This document shows, piece after piece, positions 24,611 through 33,877 of a stretch of DNA of 64,000 bases. The notes beneath the pieces were generated by a model. That model had not been told where the DNA came from, searched no databases, and was given only the letters and a program-made list of their open reading frames with translations. Origin of the DNA: Adineta vaga. Its lineage: Eukaryota; Rotifera. Within the stretch, counting starts at the first letter, position 1; each line of letters begins with the position of its first letter. Where the stretch lies: positions 7,998,001 to 8,062,000 of the forward strand of contig CP075497.1 of assembly GCA_021613535.1 (NCBI GenBank), given 5' to 3'. A program made the position numbers and the translations under genes.

Positions 24611-26308
24611 ATGCCGGCAAGACCAACTTCAGGAAAGGCAGGTGGCAAAAAAGATAGTGCTGGAGGTAAAAAAGGCAAAAATAAAGGTGCTAAAGTCGGT
24701 GTTGTTGATCCTCATCAAGAACAAATCGATGGTTTAATACGTGAACGTGAGGAAATTCGTTCAAAATTAAATCTCGTCTGTACAAAAATCATGGAAAATG
24801 TCAATCTCGATGATTATAAAAATGATATTGATATAAGTAAACAACAACCATCGGATATCCCTATTGATATAATCTATTCAATGATTGATCAAATTTGTTA
24901 TTATCGTGTCGCATTTTTAAATCTCTTCCAAGAAACTGATGATAGTGAAAAGATATCTGTTCAGAAAAAAATCACTCAATTATCGCTTGATGATCCTGAT
25001 CTCTTTCGTAAACAATTAACAGCTTATCAGCGATTAACATTTGTCGCACGAGAACGAGATGTTTGGAAAGAAAATGCTTATTTATTACAAGACATGTATA
25101 AAACTATAGGTATGTTAATCAAATAATTTATAAAAAAAAAGAAAAACATTTATCAGGATTCTTATATCATAGAATAATCGAGAATTAATTGATTTCTATT
25201 TCTTGCAGTTGATCAAGTTGAAATGGAAACATTTCAAAAACCGAGCGTTAAAAGTGAAGAAATACTCAAGAGTTCTCGATTGAATTTAGAAGATATTTGT
25301 TTTATATTTTCTCTACCACGTATTCTATCAAGTAAGTATTCGTGTACAATCAAAAACGAAATCGAACTGTTTCGTTTATTAAGTTAATGATGCTCAAAAA
25401 CTACGTACGAAAAAACCATCAAATGACCTACATGATTCAAATACATCTGCCGATCATATCCAACAACAAGAGAATTCTGATGATCCATCATCAAAATCTC
25501 AATTATCCAATCAAAATGAACGTCGAAACCATTCGTCATCGGGTATAAAACGAAGTGTATCATTTGCTGATGATGTTCCTTTACCAAAAGAAAATGATCA
25601 ACTAGATTCTCAACAAAATATTGAACTACCGTCAAATGAACAAATCATCGAAGATAATCTTTCACCAACATCATTGGTAAATTCTTCTACTTTAATTCCT
25701 ATGAATCATCATCGAATTGACGAAAAATTTAATGATAGTGATTATCATTCATTATCTTCTTCATCATTTCATCCGCGCCATCACCAACAACTTGATACAT
25801 CATCACAATCAAAATATAATTTACCATCGAAATATCATCTTCCACCAGCAAGAGATGTTTTAGTGAAAAAAATGGATCCAAATTTACGTATGTTAATTAT
25901 TAAAGAACTTAGTAAAAGTGGTCATGTAGAAAGACCACTTTCACGAATGAGTATGTTTTTATAAAGGCATGTTATTTCATTTTATTTTATTTCGTGTTGC
26001 CTCTTATGTTAGGTTCAACTCGTGGTTTACATAATACACATAGCTTTAATTCTCGTCATCAACAAATCACACATAGTTCATCACCAGAATGGGTTGAATT
26101 AGCACGTTTGGTTGGAATTGATGAGCCCGAAATTGAACATTGGCTATCACAAAATCTTCAATACCCAGCGGGACGAGTTATATCATCCTGGTGCAACTGT
26201 GAATCGAATCAACCAACTGTTGCTGATTTACATTCTCTCGTTACTTCAAATGAATTAAATCGACATGATCTTGGACGCTATATTGAAACAATGTATATTA
26301 TTGAATAA
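24611..26308 (+). CDS. Protein with C-terminal death-domain-like fold, family unknown
   Basis: Four exons: 24611 to about 25111, about 25210-25331, about 25384-25950, and about 26013 to the stop at 26306-26308. Introns are 50-100 bp. The start MPARPTSGKAGGKKD opens a Lys/Gly-rich basic tail, then a predicted helical region (QIDGLIREREEIRSKLNLV, residues about 37-55). That is followed by a conserved-looking block ending in FVARERDVWKENAYLLQDMY. The middle is a long Ser/His/Gln-rich linker. The last about 75 residues (WVELARLVGIDEPEIEHWL, then ISSWCNCES, then TVADLHSLV and LNRHDLGRYIE) have the six-helix death-domain pattern: a W-x-x-LA-x-x-x-G start, a W in the middle, and an L-x-x-x-LV...DL end. 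Such domains mediate homotypic assembly, as in ankyrins, UNC5 and apoptotic adaptors. I cannot place the full protein in a known family. Confidence 0.72.
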
Positions 26309-26382
26309 CAAACATTTATAATAATATTAATAATAATAATAACAACAACAAAATTATTTATATTTTTCATGACTAAAGCTGT

Positions 26383-28976
26383 TTATGTAAAGACATTTGT
26401 AAAAGATTCATCATTGAAATGAATAGAAAATTTTTTACTATCATCCATGTAAACTGTTGGATCAGAATGATGACGTCGTTGAGATAAAAATTGACGATTT
26501 TTATCCAGAAATATGAACCACATATGAGTAAGAATACTAGTCGTAAGTACTTGAATAATCACATAAACTAAATGAAAAAGACTAGATAAACAAAAAGGAT
26601 AAGAAGTGTAAATATACTAGTTATTATTATTGCACATGTGGATCGAGTTTGTCCATAGAGATCTACACAAGGTACGAGATCACCTAAACCTATCAGATGA
26701 TTTGTTGTAATAGCAAAATAAGTTAATTCAATTAAAGACCATTGTGGAACATATATATTATGTATAATCAATGTTGGAATTATTATAAAGAAGAAAGTAA
26801 CTAGAAATGTGATGAACAGAGTTGAAAGAAGAAAACTACGAGATTTTGTTGAATAATATGTAATATAACGATTGAGAGCAATTTGGGAAACAGCTTCATA
26901 GAGAATTGGAATTAATCGACGATGTACAATTTGTTGAAGAAATAAAGCGAAAATTAAACCAACTGCAGTATAAAGAATACAAAGAGCTTTTCCATAGGGT
27001 GTTATTAAATTTGTAGTGCCAAAACCTAAGAAATACAATATATGGTCAATGAAGAATTCTACAGATCGAATTATTCAAAAGAGTAGCATCTGTTTTCTTT
27101 CACTAAATGTGAATTTTTTTTCTCAAAGTAAATAACTGTACTTAATAACAGTTTTTTCTTCTTTCTTCTTTTCTCTGTATTATTACAAATAATCAATTTG
27201 ATGATAACATTATTTTTCACGCCTTCTCATTATCATGCTATTTGAAATTGTGAGAATCGAACCATCTGCGATCTGGCGTGATCCATCGTATCTATTGTAT
27301 AAAACAGTGATTTAAACATTAATCTGTATGCTTATTATTTAGCTTTAACATAGTCCCTTTGATATGAAGTCTGTGTCGATCATTGCCATCGCTCTTTTTG
27401 CTCTTGTTGCTTTATGTTCAAGCGCTCCTCTTGCTCAACAACAAGCAGAAGATCAAGCTCGTATTGATATCTACAATGATTTCTTGTCTAATCTTTTCTC
27501 GGGCCTTGTTTCAACAACATTCGGAACAGTCTCAAACTTCCTTAATCAACTCATCGCTGATAATCCATTACAAGTTGGTAAACGTGATGTTGATGGCGAT
27601 TTAGCTGCTCGTATTAGTGCTTTATCATTTCTTTATGATAACATTCTCGCTGAATTCTTCAGTGGTATTGTTACCAACACATTCACCACCGCCACCAATG
27701 CTCTTAACAACTTGATCCAAACTAACCCATTAAATCTTGGCAAACGTGAGGTTGAAGGTGACTTAGCTGCTCGTATTAGTGCTTTATCATTTCTTTATGA
27801 TAACATTCTCGCTGAATTCTTCAGTGGTATTGTTACCAACACATTCACCACCGCCACCAATGCTCTTAACAACTTGATCCAAACTAACCCATTAAATCTT
27901 GGCAAACGTGAGGTTGAAGGTGACTTAGCTGCTCGTATTAGTGCTTTATCATTTCTTTATGATAACATTCTCGCTGAATTCTTCAGCGGTATTGTTACCA
28001 ATACATTCACAACCGCCACCAATGCTCTTAACAACTTGATCCAAACTAACCCATTAAATCTTGGCAAACGTGCTGAACCTATCAACATTAGCATTTTTCA
28101 ATTTCTTTATGACAATGTTGTTGCTGACTTATTTGGTGGTCTTGCTTCAAATACTGCTAACTATCTTCAAAACACACTTAACAATCTTCTTAACAAACCA
28201 TTTGCCAACATTGGTAAACGATCAGTTGAAATTCAACAAGCTCAAACACTTATTGCTCAAACAGTTTCAACACTCATCGCAACATTCAAGACATTCGCTC
28301 AACAAGCTGTTGCTTCATTAAATGATCGACAAAAATTCTCTGAACTTGTCAAGGAAAACATTGCTTTTATCAAAACTACTGTTGCTGCTTTAGCTCAACA
28401 ATTATCTCAACTTATTCCATCAGCAATTGCAACCGAAATCAGCGAAGTTTTAGCTATGCTTCAATCAGTTCTCGTCTTCTGGACAAGTGGTCTTGCTGGT
28501 TCATTAGGTCCAGTTCTTGGTGCTTTTCGTCCTTAAAAAGGTTCAATTTTCTTCTAATATGTGACAGCTAATCATTTCATTTCAAATAAATTTTCAAATT
28601 ATATTCAGAGATTTTGTTTCTTACCAACAGTAGTCAAAAGAGATGTGACAAACAATAAACCTTGTCCATATGTCCATTTAGTAATATTTGTTTTTGAAGA
28701 AGATGAATGCCATAAACCAGTATGAGATTTATCCAAGAAATAATCCACATATGAATATAAATCATGCTCTAAGAAAGAAAGAATATGACTATTCCTTATC
28801 GAAATCATGAGTTTACCTTTCAAACATTGACTATTTCGATTTATAAATTGTTTAATTTGATTACTAACACGTATATGTCGTTTTCTCTCTTCGATAGCAT
28901 TTAATTCATAAAATATCAAAGCACCAAATAGTAAAAAGAGAAAATAACCAAGAAGAAGAGAGGACAATCTTGGCAT
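26383..28976 (-). CDS. Two-pore-domain (K2P) potassium channel A, with unusual second filter
   Basis: Four exons: 28976-28817, 28768-28625, 27025-26618 and 26567-26383, 298 codons in frame. TM1 is LLLGYFLFLLFGALIFYEL, followed by the cap region. Pore 1 is split by the large intron: exon 2 ends LLTTVG and exon 3 resumes FGTTNLITPYGK, giving a normal TVGFG filter. Pore 2 reads WSLIELTYFAITTNHLIGLGD, where the expected Thr of TxGxG is Leu. The last exon carries TM4 (IYVIIQVLTTSIL) and a short cytoplasmic tail. Introns are 48, 1599 and 50 bp; the 1599-bp one (27026-28624) contains a whole gene on the opposite strand. The stop lies only 75 bp from that of the convergent death-domain gene. The ATG at 28976 is the first in frame; a 5' exon joined at about 29004 is possible. 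K2P channels set resting K+ leak. Confidence 0.88.
27298..27304 (+). promoter_or_regulatory. TATA box of the nested repeat gene
   Basis: TATAAAA lies 60 bp upstream of the ATG at 27364 on the plus strand, inside the K2P-A intron. Spacing suits a short 5' UTR and supports an independent promoter, as is common for strongly expressed secreted proteins. Confidence 0.6.
27364..28536 (+). CDS. Secreted tandem-repeat polyprotein with GKR processing sites, nested in K2P intron
   Basis: An intronless 390-codon gene. Residues 1-20 form a textbook signal peptide (MKSVSIIAIALFALVALCSS). The mature part divides into five units of 54, 54, 54, 54 and 50 residues, each ending in Gly-Lys-Arg (QVGKR, NLGKR three times, NIGKR). 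Each unit has the pattern FLYDNILAEFFSGIV, then T-rich, then ALNNLI and NP/KP before GKR. Unit ends lie at 27585, 27747, 27909, 28071 and 28221. A different 104-residue C-terminal helical domain follows, Gln/Ala/Leu-rich and ending GAFRP. GKR is the classic signal for dibasic cleavage plus C-terminal amidation in prohormones, though 50-residue products would be long for neuropeptides. Alternatives are an amphipathic, membrane-active or surface-coating secreted protein. The codon mix is richer in C than in neighbours. A TATA box precedes it and AATAAA follows. I do not recognise the family. Confidence 0.9.
   Translation: MKSVSIIAIALFALVALCSSAPLAQQQAEDQARIDIYNDFLSNLFSGLVSTTFGTVSNFLNQLIADNPLQVGKRDVDGDLAARISALSFLYDNILAEFFSGIVTNTFTTATNALNNLIQTNPLNLGKREVEGDLAARISALSFLYDNILAEFFSGIVTNTFTTATNALNNLIQTNPLNLGKREVEGDLAARISALSFLYDNILAEFFSGIVTNTFTTATNALNNLIQTNPLNLGKRAEPINISIFQFLYDNVVADLFGGLASNTANYLQNTLNNLLNKPFANIGKRSVEIQQAQTLIAQTVSTLIATFKTFAQQAVASLNDRQKFSELVKENIAFIKTTVAALAQQLSQLIPSAIATEISEVLAMLQSVLVFWTSGLAGSLGPVLGAFRP
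27586..28071 (+). repeat. Three 162-bp tandem DNA repeats within the secreted gene
   Basis: Units at 27586-27747, 27748-27909 and 27910-28071. Units 1 and 2 differ essentially only in the first 20 bases; unit 3 differs from 2 at a few positions (for example GGT to GGC near 27988, AAC to AAT and ACC to ACA just after). The flanking units 0 and 4 are diverged at DNA level. This indicates recent duplication or gene conversion of the central units. Confidence 0.95.
28585..28590 (+). promoter_or_regulatory. Poly(A) signal of the nested repeat gene
   Basis: AATAAA lies 48 bp after the stop codon. Cleavage 10-30 bp further would fall at about 28600-28620, just short of the K2P-A exon whose antisense edge is at 28625, so the nested transcript would fit inside the intron. 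Confidence 0.6.
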
Positions 28977-29807
28977 ATAAGTAGAATCGATCAGAGACAA
29001 ATCTACAAAACAAAGATTCCAATAGATATCTTTTTACATATTTTACATTTTTCTATATCATTGAAAATGTCTGTTGAGATGCATTCTGTATTTACTTTAT
29101 TAACTTTAATATAAGTACAAAAATTGCATATCTATAGTATAGGCAAGATCTTCAATTATCTAGTTGTTCCTTTCGGTGCAGTGTTGAGTTTTCGTATCAC
29201 TTCACATAACAATGAAAACTAATTCTATAGAAGAATGAATAGGAGAGATATTTTTGTATACCAGCTTATGGTAGAATATTCTCATATACAATCAGATTAC
29301 CTCAGATAACAACTATGAGAACGATACCAAGATGTAGTACTGAGAAAAAAATACATAATAGAGATAAGATGGACTTGCTATATTTTTCATATTCTAACTA
29401 TGACTGGCTACTTAAAAGTGTAGTTTTGCTCATGCATGAACGCAACAAAAAATAATCTTATATGATACTTTCATTCAGAAGATCCCGCTATATATATATA
29501 TATATATATATACAGAATACAGATGAATTTCGTATATTATTATCAACAAAAAGAAAAAGAAAAAGAAAAGACAAATAAGATGAGCTTGATTATTGAAAAA
29601 AAATGTCCATCCTCTTTAAAATATCATTCTATTTATAAGTCATCAAAGCACCAATCAACGAGTAAAATAAAATAAACATTGTAAAAAATAAGAAGCGTTA
29701 ATCATACAAAAAAGAGTATATATGTCATTCAAGATATGTTACAAGATTCATTAGCACCATTGCGCATTTTACTATACTTAATCTCCTTATTCTTTTTTCT
29801 TTTTCAT
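28977..29807. other. Spacer between the two K2P genes
   Basis: AT-rich, with no credible coding frame. Contains a pure TA run at 29489-29512 and an A/G-rich tract near 29552-29575. Probably holds the K2P-A promoter and possibly a 5' non-coding exon ending before the splice-acceptor-like TTTTGTAG near 29005. Confidence 0.5.
29489..29512. repeat. (TA)12 microsatellite
   Basis: Uninterrupted TA dinucleotide run of 24 bp between the two K2P genes. Confidence 0.95.
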
Positions 29808-31102
29808 CTAATTGGAATTAAATTCAGGAGTAATATTAGGCTCATTTTTTTCATTTGTTTGTCGACGATATGGATGATTGGATGAAGCATTATGTATACC
29901 ATACGAATGTGATGATGATGAACGTGATAACCATAATAAACCAGATGTTTCATTTGTAGAAATACGTTCATTTTCGTGTTCAACTTCTTTTTCGCTGAGA
30001 AAATATTGAATTAAATGAAGTTCAGGCATTTGAGAAACCATGGCTACAAGTAACATCATTATTGTTACTCCGATCAAGAGATAAACTGAAAAATCAAAAG
30101 CAATTGATAATTAAGTAGAAAAAACGAATATTGAATGTTTACCTGTTAAACAAACTTTATAGAAAAGTCGATTGCGTTGTGTTGGTGAATCGCCGGCGAC
30201 AAGATCTCCAAGACCGATAGTTGTTAAGGAAATAAAACAGAAGTAGAAGGCATCAATAAATGACCAATTATCTTCGAGAAATGTAAATATAATAGAGGGA
30301 ATAATAAATAAGAATATCAATGAAAATAACAAGACTAGAGATAAATGAATAAAACGAATTTTAGATTCAGATCTTCGATCAGACGAAAGTTTACGACGAA
30401 ACCATAAATATGTATCATTAAGTAGGATGAGAAGTTTACGAACAATAACTGAAAGTAATAGTAATGTCATTGGAACACCAAATATTGCATATATAATGCA
30501 AATGATTCGGCCAGTATCTAAATTTAACGATTAAGATTTGATTAAGATTTGAATAGAAAAAAGACAAGAACGAAATACCTGACAATGGACTCACATGTCC
30601 ATATCTAAATAAAGGAAATAATTAGAGAAGAAAAGAAATCATTATTCGTACCCAATTGTAGTTACAACAGTAACCGCAAAGAAGAATGATTGAGCAAATG
30701 ACCAATTATCAACTCTATAAAGAAAATCAATTAATGTCACGTCTAAAATCTCCTAGTTATTCTATTTTCCATTAGAATCTTCGTTTGTTTAAAATTCTTA
30801 CGTAGTAAAATTGGTCCGCGCATCAACTCCATGTTTATTTGCATCAAGTAAAGCAACAATAAACGATTCAAAATCATTTTCTAGAGAAAATAAGTTATTA
30901 AAAATCAATTCTATTGACTCAAACCTTGTACACATGGATATTTGTCAAGAAAATCCTTTCTTGTTTTGAACATTTCATTGATAATACTTTGTTCTGCTGG
31001 TCGTTCAATGGATGAAAATAATTGAGCACCAAGGAACAAATAAATGAGAAAAATGAATGTGAAAAGGAATACATTCAATTTCGTTGTATATCGATTCAAC
31101 AT
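29808..31102 (-). CDS. Two-pore-domain (K2P) potassium channel B, TWIK-like
   Basis: The start is ATG 31102 (MLNRYTTKLNVFLF); an in-frame upstream Met near 31156 would cross a likely splice acceptor. TM1 (VFLFTFIFLIYLFLGAQLF) runs into FSSIERPAEQ, close to TWIK-1 FSSVELPYE. The cap region follows, and pore 1 is NWSFAQSFFFAVTVVTTIG joined to YGHVSPLS across an intron (TIGYG intact). TM2 is CIIYAIFGVPMTLLLL, TM3 is LSLVLLFSLIFLFIIPSIIF, and pore 2 is FYFCFISLTTIGLGDLVAGD (TIGLG intact). TM4 (LIGVTIMMLLVAMV) and a cytoplasmic Ser-rich tail ending EFNSN complete it. About seven exons with introns of 50-70 bp. It lies head-to-tail with K2P-A, most likely an old tandem duplicate, since intron phases at pore 1 differ. 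Expected role: background K+ conductance. Confidence 0.94.
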
Positions 31103-31264
31103 GTTTAAAGTTTTGTTTACAAAGACAAATCTGGAAAAAGGAAAATGGATGTGCATTTTCGATCTTTTATTTCTTCTTCTTATTTTTTGTTTCTTTATGA
31201 TGTTTCAAATGATTTCAACGAACAAATAATAAACAAAACACAAGGAAAAAAAGAATTTTATTGA

Positions 31265-31609
31265 TTATTGTTCGCGCATATCACGTAAACGACGTACAGC
31301 CGAACGAACAGCAGCAGCAGTTGATGTTGAATAAACGTATGCACCACCAGCGACTGTCTTTTGACATGAACGGCATTTCCAAATACCAACACATGAACGT
31401 TTCATATTATCTTTGCCACAAAATGAACATGTGTATTTTGAATGTTGAGTTACTTCCATTTTTTTAACCATTTTACGTAATGATGCACCATATCTAATCA
31501 ACAGAAAATAAATTCAAATAGTAATAGGAAAAAAGATTCCAATTTTCCTTTTTATTTACCGGGTACCATATTTACCAACGATGCCGACTTTTTTGGTTCG
31601 CTTGGCCAT
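31265..31609 (-). CDS. RPL37A: Large-subunit ribosomal protein eL43 (RPL37A)
   Basis: A 92-residue protein of the 60S ribosomal subunit, in two exons. Exon 1 encodes [17 protein letters not shown]. An intron of about 60 bp follows, and exon 2 starts [17 protein letters not shown]. The zinc ribbon is complete: [11 protein letters not shown] then [10 protein letters not shown] (C-x2-C, C-x2-C), followed by [11 protein letters not shown] and the C-terminal RRLRDMREQ. Length and sequence match animal eL43 throughout. The stop is at 31265-31267. It sits between K2P-B and the Pmp3 gene with its own promoter side to the right. Confidence 0.98.
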
Positions 31610-32503
31610 TGATATAGATTAATGAACGAACGGTAAAATGAAATGATGTTCGATCTAAAAAAATAATACAATTGACTATTACATGAAATATCTGTCACTA
31701 ATTCGTTCAATATTTGCAATATCAGAAATAAGCATGCGATACAACAGCAATTCTCTTTACAATGAAATAAGATCGAAATAAACAAATATACTGTTGTCGG
31801 TATAATGCAGTTTAGACAATAACTTTGATAGTAGCGATACTAATAAATAATAATTTCGACCACCACTATGTCGACATGTTAAGTTTATAGATGACACTAA
31901 CAGCCTATGTATAATTTAAAATATTTTCATACTGAAATTGAAAATATCAAATTATATGATGGCATTCGAAAGTGAAAATTTATCGACAGACATACGGATA
32001 CTGAATGGATTATGAAAGAAGTGATTCTTTATTCTTGCTTTGATAGAAAAAAGATGATCAGTTATGTCGCTCTATCTATGTACTAATATAGTGCATAGTA
32101 TTTATCGCTGTCACAAGGATTGCTCAAGCATTTAATGTATTTCAGAACTAAAACTTGCATCTATGTGTAATCTTTAGTATATTCCATGAATATTTCTTCA
32201 CTAAACCTATAGTTACTTGCAATTAAAGTGTTAATTTTCTCATCAAAACCACAGATCATTGTTTTCTAAATATCTTAGTCAATTTTTCTTCACAAATACC
32301 TATAATTTGATTCTATTTCTTCAAAGTCTAATCGAACCAATAGAAAAAGAGTCACTAAAAATCCAATATGACTATCCTTGTAATACCAATTCATTTTAGT
32401 ACATTGTATTATTTTATATAGATTTATTTATTTACTATTTACTCACATTGATTAAACAAAACTATTGTTTGTTTAGTTTGTTTTTCAATTTTAAAAATTT
32501 TAA
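31610..32503. other. Divergent intergenic region RPL37A / Pmp3 gene
   Basis: About 890 bp of AT-rich sequence with stops in all frames, holding the promoters of RPL37A (minus) and the Pmp3-type gene (plus). No repeat or RNA gene seen. Confidence 0.5.
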
Positions 32504-32811
32504 ATGGGTTTCGATCCAGCCGGTAAATGTTTACTTTTTATTATGGTATTTATTTGATTTTTTCAAAAAACAAATCAATTCATTTAATATTCTATATCTA
32601 GGCTGTTCTTTTACCTCCTGTTGCTGTGTATCTTGCTCGAGATAAGGTTTGTTCATGTATGGTTTCTCTCAATATTCTTCTAACACTTCTTGGATGGATA
32701 CCGGGTAAATGTGTTTTTATGATGATTTTCTGATCATTGACATAATTCGTTGTAGGCGTGATTCATGCATTCATTGTCATCTGTTGTTGTTCGGACTATC
32801 AGTCTCATTAA
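32504..32811 (+). CDS. Pmp3/UPF0057 small membrane protein
   Basis: A 66-residue protein in three exons: 32504-32545, 32602-32704 and 32756-32811, with introns of 56 and 51 bp. Joined it reads MGFDPAGKCLLFIM, then AVLLPPVAVYLARD, then VSLNILLTLLGWIPG, then VIHAFIVICCCSDY. The LLPPxAV and NxLLTLLGWIPGxIHAF motifs are the hallmark of the Pmp3/RCI2/YqaE family, two-TM proteins of plants, fungi, bacteria and some invertebrates. They affect plasma-membrane potential and salt or cold tolerance. All exons are too short to stand out individually; the frame is kept only with these joins. The C-terminal CCC run is a possible palmitoylation site. A stress role is known for the family and only inferred here. 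Confidence 0.88.
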
Positions 32812-33089
32812 GCTTAGCAATAAGTATAATTTTAATCCAGCATAAAATGAACATTCATCGACTATAGATAATCTTTTTATTCTTGCTTTCTTGATCTTAT
32901 ACTTTATTCGAACAAAAAGAGAACAAGCGAAACTGTTTGATTTATTTCATAAAACGATAAATAAAGTTACATAAGATTCTTTTTTGAATAAAATGAACGA
33001 AAAAGAAGGTTACGGATGAAGTATCTTTCGTTTGACTCTATACATTTTGTTCATCTTCATTTTTCTTTGATAACCATCAAAACAAATTA

Positions 33090-33779
33090 ATGCTTCGAAT
33101 GTTACCTATGTGTAATTCACGGCCACTATGTATGCCGATGAGTTCACCAATCTGTGGACCTGCATCATCAATGGTTCCCATGATGCCAATGGCACCTGCA
33201 CCTATGGTATGTTCACCGAATGTTATGAGTATGTTTTCAACATCAACTTTAATGAGTGAATATGATGCACAAATGTATGGTCGATTTCGACATGTTGAAC
33301 GTGAACATCCACGATATCGTCATGCGCCTTTTGATTGGTATCGTCCACCAAAACAAAATTGTCTGATTATTCATGAAGATGCAGCTGTTGTAACAATGGA
33401 TGGACCTGTACCAATAGGAGATTTTTATCGTCATTATATCTACGGAGATGATTACGATGACTATGATGATGATGATTCAGGAACTTATACATCAGAGGAA
33501 TATGATGATATGGATGTTCCTTCATATGAAGCAAGAAGTGTAGGATATCGACGTTATCCTCAACGAAGTTCTGATTTTGATGATGATGATGATGATGCCG
33601 ATGATATTCATGCACGTTCATCATTAAATGGACGTAATTATTCGACACTGAATCCTAACCGTCGACCTACAACTTTACCAAATACAAATCGACCATCAAA
33701 TTATCGACGAAATCGAACATTAGCTGGTGATGATGATTTTGATGATGCGGCATCTGTAAACAGTACATATGGAAATTAA
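33090..33779 (+). CDS. Intronless Met/Asp-rich protein, unknown family
   Basis: A single exon of 229 codons. The first 55 residues are Met/Pro/Cys-rich without a normal signal peptide (MLRMLPMCNSRPLCMPM and MVPMMPMAPAPMVCSP). A more ordinary block follows (EYDAQMYGRFRHVEREHPRY, DWYRPPKQNCLIIHEDAAVV, GPVPIGDFYRHYIYGDD). The rest is disordered, with four Asp clusters (around residues 117-130, 139-142, 164-171 and 214-219) between Arg/Asn/Ser-rich stretches. Asp runs may bind metal or calcium, or simply be disordered. The composition of the first two-thirds is protein-like and the frame is long for this AT content, so the gene is probably real. No family recognised. Its stop lies about 100 bp from that of the convergent GPCR. 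Confidence 0.7.
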   Translation: MLRMLPMCNSRPLCMPMSSPICGPASSMVPMMPMAPAPMVCSPNVMSMFSTSTLMSEYDAQMYGRFRHVEREHPRYRHAPFDWYRPPKQNCLIIHEDAAVVTMDGPVPIGDFYRHYIYGDDYDDYDDDDSGTYTSEEYDDMDVPSYEARSVGYRRYPQRSSDFDDDDDDADDIHARSSLNGRNYSTLNPNRRPTTLPNTNRPSNYRRNRTLAGDDDFDDAASVNSTYGN

Positions 33780-33877
33780 AAATTCCATTTTCATTCAAAA
33801 CATTTATTTGTTCACATAAGAAAGTTTATTAAAAGTTACAATTTAGAACAAAAAAAGAATATTCAATAGGTTTCATC

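Noticed and set aside
27236-27275. Possible tRNA B box (GGTTCGATTC on the minus strand) upstream of the secreted gene
   Set aside because: No matching acceptor, D or anticodon stems could be formed around it.
27383-27604. Alternative-frame proteins over the secreted repeat gene (also 28061-28321)
   Set aside because: Shadow frames; the main frame has the signal peptide, unit periodicity and stop with poly(A) signal.
27586-28071. Tandem repeats considered as a CRISPR-like array or satellite
   Set aside because: The units are contiguous coding sequence of 162 bp without spacers and keep the reading frame.
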